Shown in pieces: positions 1 to 9,790 of a stretch of 64,000 nucleotides of DNA. The stretch lies in contig CAUYUJ010009857.1 of NCBI GenBank assembly GCA_963575745.1, positions 419,752-483,751 of the forward strand, read 5' to 3'. How positions within the stretch are numbered: position 1 is the stretch's first letter; every line of letters starts with the position of its first letter. The notes below the pieces were generated by a model, which made no database searches, was not told the DNA's origin, and saw nothing but the letters and a program-made list of their open reading frames with translations. The translations under genes and the position numbers were made by a program. Source of the DNA: Prorocentrum cordatum (Eukaryota > Sar > Dinophyceae > Prorocentrales > Prorocentraceae).

Positions 1-259
1 CGCAAACATACCAGAAAACTCAGGACAGGAAGTGGTACATGAGAAGTGTTATGTCTATGTTACAACTCTTGAGAATCAAAGGGGTCATCACATTCAGGGC
101 ATACTTTCCTTTCCACGGCTTCAATGGGCAGTTCAAACTTCGATGCATCCAATCTGCACCTTCCCCGTACACGGCAGTATCCCGACAACGAAACGTATTC
201 GATCACGCGATACATTGATTAGTCATGGCCAGCTTCGATATTTTCGACGGAATGCCGTG

Positions 260-738
260 TTAGCCACCATTGGCTTTACGTTGACGAACGAGAAGCGCCC
301 AACGCGAACAAAACCGCGGATTATAATCAAGACCGTTCTCCGTGAGCAGGGTGCAGCAGAAGTCGCCTTCGGCAATTTCCCGAGGTTCTGGGGGGGCAAG
401 GTGAGAGGGACTATCATGTAGGAGCCACTCGGCCTTGAAATGCAGCACGTCAAACTTCTGGAACGCTTCGAAAGCGTTCGACTCTGTCTGGAAATGCTCA
501 TATAGTCTCTCTCCGTGAGCTGCTTCTCCTCCTCCTCCTCCTCCGGGCACCTCATGTACTCTACGTCCTGGAAGAACTGTCTGGCCCACGGGTTGGTCCT
601 GGACGTGTTGGGCCTGAAGGGGGCTCGAGGGGTACCACGGGAACGGGGCCGCCACGGGAGCCTCGAGGTCCAGATCCCCAAACACTGCCGTGAGCTGCTG
701 GATATGCCAGCCTGGTGAGCGGGCAATCCTTCTGCCAC
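260..738 (-). pseudogene. Coding-like fragment with one frame change, function unknown
   Basis: Two overlapping minus-strand frames each look protein-like in part. The upstream part (about 738 to 520) contains the segment FFQDVEYMRC followed by a Glu run and KQLTERDYMS. The downstream part (about 510 to 260) contains FEAFQKFDVLHFKAEWLL and later GDFCCTLLTENGLDY, ending at a stop near 260. The composition (many aromatic and acidic residues, few Arg/Ser runs) is unlike the shadow frames around it. A single frameshift or a very short intron near 500-520 would join them. I do not recognise the family. It could be the 3' end of a host gene or of a mobile element. There is no clear start. Confidence 0.3.
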
Positions 739-889
739 TCCTTCAACTTCTGAATTCTGAATTCGATACCGACTGGGACCATTTTTTTTTTGGGGGGGGG
801 GGCTTTCTTCCAGATTTGGATAATTCGGGGGGGAGGGTGCGTATGGCTACCGTCTCGCCGCCGTCATCGCCGACAGCCGTTATCTTGAC

Positions 890-1260
890 CGCAACTCTTC
901 CAAGCATCACTCTGAGATACTGAGTCGAGTCTAGCTTCTTGCGACCCCGTGAGCACAACAGCCGTCAAGCCCGAGATAGACGCACCGATCACGTTACCTC
1001 TGAACGCAATTGCTTTAGCTTTCCAGGAAGGACACAGACCAGAAGCGACGCATGTGTGCCCATCCCCGGACGACAGCGGCACACCGAGCATAGATTTCCA
1101 AAGCCCAGGACCCAGGCGGAGTGAAGAGCACGCCGAGAAACGGGATGACGGGCGACACGATCCCCAGGAGCCCATCGATTTTGATTGATTTGAACGCCTT
1201 GGAGAAACGGTGCGCCCCGTGTCCGACGAAATGAGGGAGTACTTGTTTTTTCCCAACCAT
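890..1260 (-). CDS. Possible exon of a membrane protein (weak)
   Basis: Minus-strand frames here encode hydrophobic stretches such as GLLGIVSPVIPFLGVLF and, in another frame, GNVIGASISGLTAVVL, which could be transmembrane helices. Two frames are needed, so this would be an exon pair or a decayed fragment. No family is recognised and no start or splice site is certain. Its upstream end runs into the CAT/CGT satellite and the leader repeat, so it may be fortuitous. Confidence 0.15.
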
Positions 1261-1308
1261 CCTGTGGTGTTGGGTCCTCGTTTTGAAGAGACAGCGCCCC
1301 GCGTCCCA
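1245..1308 (+). repeat. Leader repeat, copy 1 (matches 28737-28800)
   Basis: About 60 bp beginning TTTTTTCCCAACCA and ending GCCCCGCGT. It recurs at 28737-28800 with roughly seven differences. In both places it is followed by a pyrimidine-rich or trinucleotide tract and then by a tandem array built on the GTGGCCCCATAGGGAGCTCC core, so leader and array form one composite repeat. Confidence 0.7.
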
Positions 1309-1339
1309 CCTCCTCCTCTCCTCTTTCCCCTCCTCCCCT

Positions 1340-1370
1340 CCCATCACCATCATCATCGTCGTCATCGTCG

Positions 1371-1406
<36 letters not shown>

Positions 1407-1412
1407 GCTCCT
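1340..1412 (+). repeat. CAT/CGT trinucleotide microsatellite
   Basis: Runs of CAT with interspersed CGT units; looser CAT-rich sequence continues to about 1530. It reads as poly-His or poly-Ile in plus frames and poly-Met/Asp on the other strand, which explains the long shadow ORFs here. Confidence 0.85.
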
Positions 1413-1544
1413 CCCCTTCCCCACACCATCGTCACCATCATCACCATCACCCATCATCCGTCAGCATCATCATCTGCAGCATCATCCTCATCCACATCCT
1501 CATCATGATCGTCATCATCGTCGTCCCCACCGCCCATGTCGTCA

Positions 1545-2138
1545 CACCCCTCACACGGTTCGTGGCCCCATAGGGAGCTCCACCGAAGGCCCCAGTGGGG
1601 GTGTCCGCATGCGTCCTCCCCGTCCACCGCAGGCCCATTTCGGCACGCCCCTCACACGGTTCGTGGCCCCATAGGGAGCTCCACCGAAGGCCCCAGTGGC
1701 ACAGCTCGCATGCGTCCTCCCCGCCCACCGCAGGCCCATTTTGGCACACCCCTCACACGGCTCGTGGCCCCATAGGGAGCTCCACCGAAGGCCCCAGTGG
1801 GGGTGTCCGCATGCGTCCTCCCCGTCCACCGCAGGCCCATTTTGGCACGCCCCTCACACGGTTCGTGGCCCCATAGGGAGCTCCACCGAAGGCCCCAGTG
1901 GCACAGTTCGCATGCGTCCTTCCCGCCCACCGCATGCCAATTTCGGCGCACCCCTCACACGGTTCGTGGCCCCATAGGGAGCTCAACCGGAGGCCCCAGT
2001 GGCACAGTTCGCATGCGTCCTCCCCGCCCACCGTGCGCCCATTTCGGCGCACCCCTCACACGGTTCGTGGCCCCATAGGGAGCTCAACCGAAGGCCCCAG
2101 TGGCACAGTTCACATGCGTCCTCCCCGCCCACCGCATG
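1545..2138 (+). repeat. Tandem array, ~101-bp unit, six copies
   Basis: Six head-to-tail units, each with the core CGTGGCCCCATAGGGAGCTC, at about 1560, 1661, 1762, 1865, 1966 and 2067. Units differ at a few positions, mainly in GGGGGTGTCC versus GGCACAGTTC after the CCCAGT motif. The array stops at 2138, in mid-unit, where the retroelement begins. The ORFs over it in both strands come from the repeat, not from genes. Confidence 0.9.
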
Positions 2139-4655
2139 GGAGAGGATCGCCAACACCAACGACGTGGATTGCATGTGGCGCATCTTCATCGGCCAGGCGG
2201 AGACCAACATGATCGACGCATGCGGGCTCCTCCATGAGCACGACAGGTACGCAGGCCGAGGGCAGCGACCCTAGCTTGTGAGCACTTCGGCTACGGCACC
2301 GTCGCCACCGAGACTGCCAAGGGTCAAGCGGGCATCGACGTGGTGCAGGGCGATCGCCATCAGCCTCAGGGACGCTGCGCAGATCGAGCGCCCGCTCACA
2401 AGGCTGGGCGCGCTCCGTGCCTTGCGCAAGTTGGTCAGCAGGCCCCCGTCCGAGCTCAGCGAGTTGCAGCGCGCTATTCACGTGATAGCCACAGGAGCCA
2501 GCAGCTACTCCCTCCCGCAGCTGGACGTTCTCAGTGCCGCATGCTTCAGCTGGTCGGAGAAGATGGTCAAGACTGACATGGACCAGGCCTCCCAGAACTA
2601 CAACGAGTGGGTGCTGCACTCAGTGGCCACAGGCACAGGCGGCATCCACGCGGTCACCAAGATGGCGCAGAGCTGGAATGCGAAGCCCGCCAAGCCAGAC
2701 GGCGAGCCGCCGTCCACCATCCAGCAAAGCCTGCAGACGCTGGTGGACGAGTGGTCGGGTTACTGGGATGTGGCGGCACCGACTGCGCAGGAGCCTGCGA
2801 GGCACCACATCGCATGGCCACAAGATCTCGGAGAGCGCCCTGACAGACCTTCAGTTGCTGAGCTGAGGAAGGTAATCGCGTCTTTCAGGCCTCAGTCTGG
2901 GTCCAATTTCGACAGCTTGCGGCCCTGTGAGTTCAATCTCATGGATGACCAAGGCATCGAGGCGCTCATGGATCTCATCATGGCCATTGAGGCGAAGGCC
3001 GACTGGCCCAGCTCTTTCATCACGACAATGGCCTTCATCCCCAAGGCTGACGGGGGCCTTCGTCCCATTGCCCTTTTAGCTGCGGTGGTACGTGTGCACG
3101 GAAGGCTCAGAAGGCCCCTCATGCAAAAGTGGGAGAAAGACAATGACAGGCCTTATTGGTGGGCTTGTTCGGGTTGCGCTTGCGACAGAGCGGTGTGGCA
3201 GCAGCAGACGAGGTCAGAGTGGGTCGCGATGATGGCGGAGCTGCACCCTGACCAGGACTGGGCCTCTGCAAGCATCCTGCTCGACCTGTGGAAGGCGTTC
3301 GAGCAAGTCTCTCATCAAAGCCTGGTGCAAGCGGCTACCAAGTACGGGTTCCCGCTGTGGCTGGCCAAGTTGCAGATCTCGCTGTATCGTGCGCCGCGGG
3401 TCCTGCACTTAGACGGGTGCTGCTCGCAGGAGCTGCAGGTATACCAGACGGTGCTCGCAGGGGACGCGTTCGCCACGGGCTTCATGAAGCTCGTGCTGCT
3501 GCACCCAGTGGACGAGATGGTCGCAAAGTTCGGGGCTGTTACGCCAGCGATCGTGGTCGACGACCTGGTGCTGCAGCGCTGGGGCAGCACTGAGAGGGTG
3601 CAAGACGACCTGGTAGGAGCCACACGGCACCTCGTGCAGTATCTGAAGCAGGTGAAGCTCAAGATCGCCGTCAAGAAGTCCAGGGTCCTAGGCAACTCTA
3701 CTGGGGTCCGCTGCAATATCTCCAGGCGGCTGCTCAAGGTTGCTGGGGTGCTTGGCGCGCGCCACGCGCGGATTCTCGGCACCGACCATGCTGAAGGGCG
3801 ACGAGCAGCTAGGGCAATTCGACAGCAGCGGTTCGCCAATGTCGAGTTGCGCATGGGTAAGGTGCGCAGTTTTCTGGGGCTACGGAAAGGGCGCACCGCG
3901 GCTGCCATGGTGGCCTACACTGGCTTACACCCTTCGGCCCTCCACGGCGTCAACTGCGCAGGCCCCAACGAGAGCGAGCTGTCCAAGATGAGGTCCATCA
4001 CTGTCAGAGCCGTGGAAGCCAGACCAGCAGGCAAGGGCGCTACTGCTGTGCTGATGCTCTCAGGGGCCAGGAACCTGGACCACATTTTCGCCGCCGCGCT
4101 TGGGCCCGTGATGATGCTGGCTCGGGCGGTCTGGGAGCAGTGGGTCCCGACGTCGATGCTCAAGTCAACCTTCGAGTGGAACGTGAAGGTGGCCAAGAAC
4201 TGGTCCGGCGTGCGCGGACCGATCGGAGCCGCGGTCAAGTCGCTGCAGAGGATCGGCTTCGCGCTGCCCGCCTTCGCTGACTGGGTCTCCGAGGCTGGCG
4301 AGAAGCTCAATCTGGCAGTTCACTCGCCGTGGGCGGTGGGGCAGATCGCCGCCAAGTCCGTCGAGCACTGGCAGCTGGCGCAGCTGGCAAAGTCAACGCG
4401 CTACGGGATTTTCGAAGCTAGGGGGGTCTTCTTGCAGCAAGTCCGACGGTGGATCTTGTCGGGGAGGGGCTCGACCAAGGTGGCGCGGAGCTGGAGGACC
4501 TCGACCCCTAGCGAGGCTGGGTGCGCCAGATCATGCCTGGTTGACGGTCAGTGGCAAAATGAGAGACGCTTTGCTGCAGGCCTCAGCTCGTGCTCGGTAT
4601 GCTCGCTGTGCCCAGACGAGCTAGGCGCGCTGTGGCATCGGCATATCGGAGTGCC
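2139..4655 (+). pseudogene. Reverse transcriptase of the array-inserted retrotransposon
   Basis: Frame 1 is open from 2139 except for a TAG at 2272-2274, just before an artificial GTG start at 2278. RT motifs are clear: fingers IPKADGGLRPIAL (about 3040), motif A LLDLWKAFEQVSH (about 3280), motif B region LAGDAFATGFMKL (about 3450), motif C AIVVDDLVLQ (about 3545, with Val where Tyr is usual but both Asp kept), then the K-rich motif D region. A cysteine/histidine cluster (CSVCSLCPDELGALWHRH) near 4590-4645 ends this part. The reading frame then moves by one base near 4652 into the RNase H part. This family is, from memory, common in dinoflagellates. It is inactive as it stands. Confidence 0.85.
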
Positions 4656-5440
4656 AAGACGCATGGCCCAACCTCTCGCTGCTGATGGAGCTGGAGCGCT
4701 TCAAGGGCATGGGCGACTCCACCACGATCAGGACGCTGTTCGAGCGGCTGTGGTTACCCGAGCCACGCGCAGGGTGGGCGCCGCCTGGCGACGACCTCCT
4801 AGCACATGCGCAGTGGATCAAGGGCTACGAGGAGGGCATGCCGTTTGCTGTTCCCGACTTGTACGCCGACGGCGCCTTCATCGACGGGGGAACCCAGATC
4901 GCCTGTGCTGGTTGTGCAGTGGTGGCCCTTCCACCAAGTGGCGACTGCGTGGGCCCAGGGCCAGGGTCGGCCACGCGAGCCCTCGCCTCGCCTCTGGCGG
5001 GGCCGCTGCAGTCTATCGACGGGAGCGAGCTGCTGGCGCTCCTCCTGCTCCTCAAGTTCAGTCTACCACCAGTGGCGGCTTATTTTGACGCAGCATTTGT
5101 GGTGGACGGGATCAACGCCCGAGGGCCAAAGGCCACTACGAGCAGCAAGTCAGCATGGGCCGAGATTTGGGTCCGAGTATGGCACGCAATTCAGGACTTC
5201 GGAGGGCTCGGCGACGGCGGCCTGCGGGTTGTGAAGGTCAAGGCCCACGCCTCGGTGCAGCACGTGCAGGAAGGGCTGGTCGCAGCCAGGGCGAGGCGAG
5301 GCAACACTGAAGCTTATCGGTGTGCCAAGTTCATCGCCAGCAGCACGGGGGCCACCGACGAGATCAGGCAGGTGATTCGTGCGAGGCAGACCATGCTTGA
5401 TGCGGCGCTCTTCTGGTCGCGATTGCTGGGAGCCAGGCGG
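4652..5440 (+). pseudogene. RNase H domain of the same retrotransposon
   Basis: After the frameshift, frame 2 reads CQDAWPNLSLLMELERFK and then a type-I RNase H: LYADGAFIDGG (first Asp, about 4860), IDGSELLALLLLL (Glu, about 5020), AAFVVDGINARG (Asp, about 5090) and VKVKAHAS (about 5236). These four landmarks in this order and spacing define the fold. The frame must change again before 5440 to continue into the C-terminal region. It acts, in the intact element, to remove RNA from the cDNA hybrid. Confidence 0.75.
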
Positions 5441-6435
5441 CTGATGCCCGTGCAGATGTTGCTGATGAGGTAGCGGCCAAGCGGGATGGCAAGATCCTCC
5501 TCCACCTCACGGGCCACGAGGTCGTCGAGGTCCCCAACGGTGGCATGCGCTGCATGCGCTGCTTGAGGACCGCCTAGAGCGCCAACATCAAGGCCCACTT
5601 CTGGGCCAAGCCGTGTGCGGCTAAGCCGTACGCACCCTTTCACTCAGGCGGCTCTGTGAGGGAGAGGCCTGCTCGAGGGGCACTGGCGACAGCGGCCACA
5701 GCAGCCGCAGCTTTTGCAGCGCTGGCGGCCAGCGAGGCAGGCGTGCAGGAAGCGCTGCCGCCCCCAAGGGAGCGCCGTTCTCGGGCCCGCAGCCCTGTGG
5801 GGGGAGCCCGTGGCCCCAGTGCATGCAGCGGCGAGCCCAGGGCCAAGGTTCGCCTGGCGTTTCAGGAAAAGGTGGATTTCCTGCTAGCTGCTGCTACTGG
5901 CTCCTGCGCGAGCGGGACCGCGAGTGAGACCGACCGAGCTGACGGGGCACTCTCCGTTGGCGTCGGCGCTTGCCCATCGAGTGCCGCCTCGCCCACCTTT
6001 GAGCCTGTCCCCGCGCCGTCTGCAGCGCCTGCGGTCAGCGCGCGGCACGGCAGCGGCCCGACTGTGCCCACTGGCGGAGCTGGTGGTAGCTCGGGGGCGG
6101 ACCCGCTTGGCGCCGAGGCCGACCCAGAGACTTGTGCCACCGCTGGGCCGCCTGCGCCTTCGGGGCCCCTCGCTGCCTCGGCCGCTGCGACTGCTGGCAC
6201 AGGGGTACCAGGGGTAGACGTCGGCGAGCACGTGCTGTGCACTGTCAATGGGTATCGCGTGTGCACGCGCTGTCACTGCTATGCCCGCGTGATTGGCGGC
6301 AAGCATAGGGGCCTGTCTGCCGAGTGCAACTTGCCCGAGACCGCTCGAGGCCTGCAGCGCCGCCTCGCGAAGGTCGCGAATATCAGACAAGGGCTGCCTC
6401 CGAAGGGGGCGCGCCCGACGGCGAGGGCAGGCTGA
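5440..6435 (+). pseudogene. C-terminal cysteine-rich region of the retrotransposon
   Basis: Frame 1 continues with GHEVVEVPNGGMRCMRCL, an in-frame TAG at 5575, and a second CxxC-containing tail (VCTRCHCYARVIGG, about 6260-6300) with a downstream AECNLPETARG. Between them is an Ala/Pro/Ser/Gly-rich linker (about 5660-6215). Such C-terminal zinc-binding tails are usual in this element type and probably bind nucleic acid. The ORF ends at 6435 and 3' untranslated sequence runs to the A tract. Confidence 0.65.
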
Positions 6436-6591
6436 GGGGCCTGGCTTGGCAGCAGCGGGCTGGCCCTTTTGGCCAGCTCGTTTCCCTTGCTGCTCGGCTG
6501 CCCGAGGCTTTCGCCAGCCGCCGACAGCTGGCCTGGGCAGCTGATCGAACCTGAGCTCACGCCGCGCGAGCTTGGCCACACCTAAAAAAAA

Positions 6592-6990
6592 GGCCCCAGT
6601 GGCACAGTTCGCATGCGTCCACCCCGCCCACCGCATGCCCATTTAGGTACACCCCTCCCACGTTTCGTGGCCCCATAGGGAGCTCCACCGAAGGCCCCAG
6701 TGGCTGCGCCCGCATGCCGCCCCCGCACCCATTTCGGCACACCCCTCACACGTTTCGCGGCCCCATAGGGAGCTCCACCAACGGCCCCAGTGGCAGGGTC
6801 CGCATGCCGCCCCCGCACCCATTTCGGCACACACCTCCCACGTTTCGTGGCCCCATAGGGAGCACCACCGAAGGCGCCTGTGGCTGCGTCCGCATGCCTC
6901 CCTACCATCCATTTCGGCGCACCCCTCTTTCCTCACACGTTTCGTGGCCCCTGGCCCCACATCGAGCTCCACCGAAGGCCCCAGCGGAGA
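6592..6990 (+). repeat. Resumed tandem array, ~90-bp variant, about four units
   Basis: The same GTGGCCCCATAGGGAGC core recurs at about 6668, 6757 and 6848 with CATGCCGCCCCCGCACCC in place of the longer spacer, so units are shorter than before the insertion. A last unit near 6945 is diverged. An isolated half-unit lies at 7130-7165. Confidence 0.85.
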
Positions 6991-7164
6991 CTTTCGCCTC
7001 CCGTGGGTCTCTTGAACTGTCTGCGAACGTTCTGCCGGTGCGAGAGACCCGCCAGAGGCCCTCTGTTATGTATTTCACACAATATCAGACCGATCGTCTA
7101 TGTTCGCGTGGTGTACCCCGCCACGCATGTCGGCACGCCCCTCACACGGTTCGTGGCCCCATAA

Positions 7165-7304
7165 GGAGCGCGAACGAACGAACGAACGAACTGCTATGCG
7201 CCGGAGCGCGTGGGCAAAAGACAAATGCCAGCCTGAACTCGCCGCTTTGCGGGAGCGACTGCGCGTCGGCTGTCTCGTAATGCACAGCGTGCGCGATTGG
7301 AGGA

Positions 7305-7344
<40 letters not shown>

Positions 7345-7345
7345 G
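7165..7345 (+). repeat. CGAA and CAG microsatellites
   Basis: CGAA repeats at about 7170-7190 and a run of GCAGCA units (a CAG tract of about 11) at 7307-7341. The sequence between them is unique and no gene is recognised in it. Confidence 0.75.
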
Positions 7346-7422
7346 GGAGGGAGGAGGAGCGAGAAAGGAGGGACGGCATAGTATACATAAGCCCTTGGCT
7401 CGACGGTGCCAGAGCGCACGGA

Positions 7423-8285
7423 CTAGAAAGCCTGTTCTGGGTCCGGCCCCAAACTCTCAGTGAAACGTCGTACGAAGACTTCCCATTTGGGGGGGTCCCG
7501 CACGTACTCCATGACGTGCTCGTCTGATGCGAACGCACCCGAAATGCAGTTGCGCAGGCACGATGCCCATGCATTCATCGGTCTACCCCGCCTCTGATTG
7601 AGCGACGCTGTGGCCGAGCGGATCGAACCATCTTGAAAAGTAAGCTGTCTCAGGAAATCTTGGTTAGAAGCTCTGCCAATTTTCCCGAACAGTGTTAGCT
7701 GATGCCTCAATAACTGCGCTGTATATGGCTGTTGCCCTGCACGTTGTAGTGCATCCTTGTTTGACATGTGCGTAAGAAAGGCTGGGGGGATGTGCAGCAC
7801 CTTCCTCAAGCATTTGGCTTGAAATCCGTCGAGTCTCCTCCGTTCAGCTTTGTTCAATCACGCCGTATTCAGAGAATACATCAGCTTGGATGTTACCAGT
7901 GCTTGAGATAGTTCCGACTTCCGGGACGCAGTGATAGCGGCATGTTTCCATGCCCTCTCATGTTTGCAAAACTCGGCCCATGCGGCCCCGATTCGCCGAT
8001 TTAGCTCGGTACTCATTTGCCCCGTGTTGTATAAAGTAGCACCCAAATATGTCAAGGTGTGCTTTTCTGGAATGAGTTGCCCTGCCGGTGTGTGCAAGTG
8101 CACGTCGCTTCGTATCTTCATCATTTGGAACTTATCCCAATAGAGTTCCATTCCTACTTGGGCCCCTGCCAAAGCAATGTTATCCAGTAGTTGTTGAAGG
8201 CTGTCTTGGTCCCTCCCGATGAGCAGCGTGTCGTCTGCGTAGAGCAAGACTGATAGACTCCCCAATGATTCCTCTCGCTTCGCGG
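7423..8285 (-). pseudogene. LINE-A, 3' half: reverse transcriptase from motif C to C terminus
   Basis: On the minus strand, from about 8285 down, the frame reads SLSVLLYADDTLLIG (motif C, canonical YADD), a motif D region, HTLTYLGATLYNTG (motif E-like, about 8050) and a long thumb/C-terminal helix region ending near 7423. An in-frame TGA at 7858-7860 lies between SLNTA and LNKAERRRLDGF, probably a Trp codon changed to stop. The N-terminal palm is missing here, and the sequence above 8285 is CTTGG-element DNA. The missing part is present in the same orientation at 18.3-19.6 kb. Confidence 0.85.
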
Positions 8286-9280
8286 GGTGCACGTCCGGAA
8301 CACGTACAGTCACGTCGTCGCGGGGCCTTTTGGGAGCCTCCTGGGGGCCTCCTGGAGGCCTCTTGGGAGTTTCTTCAGGCCTCTTGGGGACTTCTTTGGG
8401 GCCTCTCCCCCCCTCCTTTTCATACTCCCTCCCCAAATCTTCCCTTCCGACGCCGGCTCTAATCGCGGGCGCTGCCGTGACCAACTTCCACCTGGCTAGC
8501 GTTGCGCCGCAGTTCGCCCAGGGGGAGAAAAATAACATTACACTCCAGTCGTTGTGTTGCCTTGTGGGGGCTTCTTTGAGGCCTCTTGGAGGCTTCTTGG
8601 GGATTTCTTGGAGGCCTCTTGGGTTTTTTTTTGAGCCCCTTGGGGGCCTCTAGGGGGCCTCTCGTGGCCTCTTGGGGGCATCTTGGGCCGTCTTGGGGCG
8701 CTTTTGCGCCGCTCCGCCCTTTCGGAGGCCGTCTTGGGGGCCTCTCGCGGCCGTCTTGGGGTTCTTTTGGGGTCCTCTTGGGCCGTCTCAGGGTTTTTTT
8801 TTGACCGCCTTGGGGGCCTCTTTGGGCTGTCTTGGGGCCCTCCTGGGCCGTTTGAGGGCCCTATTGGGGGCTTCTTGGGCCTCTTTGGGGCAATTTTGGT
8901 GGCTGCCTGGGCGGCCATGGGCTTTTGAGAGTCGAAAAAGGCGAGAACGCTAAAATCATCAAAAAAAGATAGGGACATTTATGATTTTGGCTTCTGGAGG
9001 CGCTCTTGGGGGTCGTCTTGGGGCCCTCTTGGGACGTCTTAGGAGTTTCTTGGGCCCTTTTTGGGGCCATCGTGGACCGTCTTGGAGCCGTCTTCGCCCG
9101 TCTTGAAGCCATATGGAGCCGTCTTGAGGCCCTCTTGGGCCTCCCAGAGGGCCCAAAGTCCCGAATCATCGATTTTACATAGGTTGTGGTACGTTTTTGA
9201 GCCCCAAATCGGGGTGGCCACTTTGGGTCGACGGATGTGGCGCAGCCCCTGGGGGGGGTTAGGGGGGGAGACATAATAAT
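8286..9280 (+). repeat. CTTGG element copies at the left edge of the 10-kb insert
   Basis: Irregular repetition of short words such as CTTGGGGCC, GCCGTCTTGG and GGGGGCCTC, with a conserved A-rich spacer near 8925-8990 (GAGAACGCTAAAATCATC) and a tail GGGGGGTTAGGGGGGGAGAC near 9245-9270. Both strands have spurious ORFs rich in Trp/Gly/Leu or Pro/Lys/Arg. No gene was found here. Confidence 0.75.
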
Positions 9281-9790
9281 GTAACACAATGCAATCTGTT
9301 GCAATTCTGCAATCTTGGGATGCACAGGATAGGTTGCATTAAGGCGGTCGCCGGAAAACGCTGCCGCTCAGCACGTCACCTCCGGACATGGATTTTGGCC
9401 TCCGGAGGCGCTCTCGGGAGTCTTCTTGGGGGCCTCTTGGACCTTCTTGGGGGCCTCATGGGCCCTCTTGGGGCCATCTTGGGCCGTCTTGAGGCCGTCT
9501 TGGGCTGTCTTGGGGCCATCTTGGGCCGTCTTGAAACCTTCTTGGGGCCCCAAAAGGCCCAAGAGGCCGAATTTGTTGATTTCTCATAGGTTTTTGTAGG
9601 TTTTTGGGCCCCAAAAGGGGTTCTTTGGTCGACGGATGTGGCGTGGCGCTGGGGGGGGTTAGGGGGGGAGACATAATAATGTAACACAATACAATACGTG
9701 GCAATTATGCAAGCATTGGACACATTGGATCCATTGTATTAGGGCTTCCGTTCCGCTGCGCGACCTGCCTCCGGCAACGCGTCACCTCCG
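8985..9790 (+). repeat. Two tandem ~402-bp CTTGG-element modules
   Basis: Module 1 (8985-9385) and module 2 (9388-9790) both begin GATTTTGGC.TC.GGAGGC, contain CTTGG words, then GTCGACGGATGTGGCG, then GGGGGGGTTAGGGGGGGAG followed by ACATAATAATGTAACAC, and end with a block containing CGTCACCTCCGGAC.TGGAT. They differ by scattered substitutions, so this is an old direct duplication. Confidence 0.75.

Larger units (their letters stand above)
2139..6591 (+). mobile_element. Decayed poly(A)-ended (non-LTR type) retrotransposon inserted in the tandem array
   Basis: The element starts abruptly inside an array unit and ends in an A8 tract at 6584-6591, after which the array resumes. The 48 bp before the element (2091-2138) and the 48 bp starting at its poly(A) end (6590-6637) match except at two positions. 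This is either a target-site duplication or two array units in the same register. The inside encodes RT, RNase H and a cysteine-rich tail. It is degraded by an in-frame TAG (2272-2274), a frameshift near 4652, another near 5400-5440, and an in-frame TAG at 5575. No endonuclease domain is visible, so the 5' end is probably truncated. Confidence 0.8.

Noticed and set aside
783-803. T10-G11 homopolymer as a poly(A)/retroposon end
   Set aside because: No retroelement coding or repeated flank is found on either side.
9245-9275. Telomere-like GGGTTAGGG
   Set aside because: A single TTA between G runs, repeated only as the tail of the CTTGG element.
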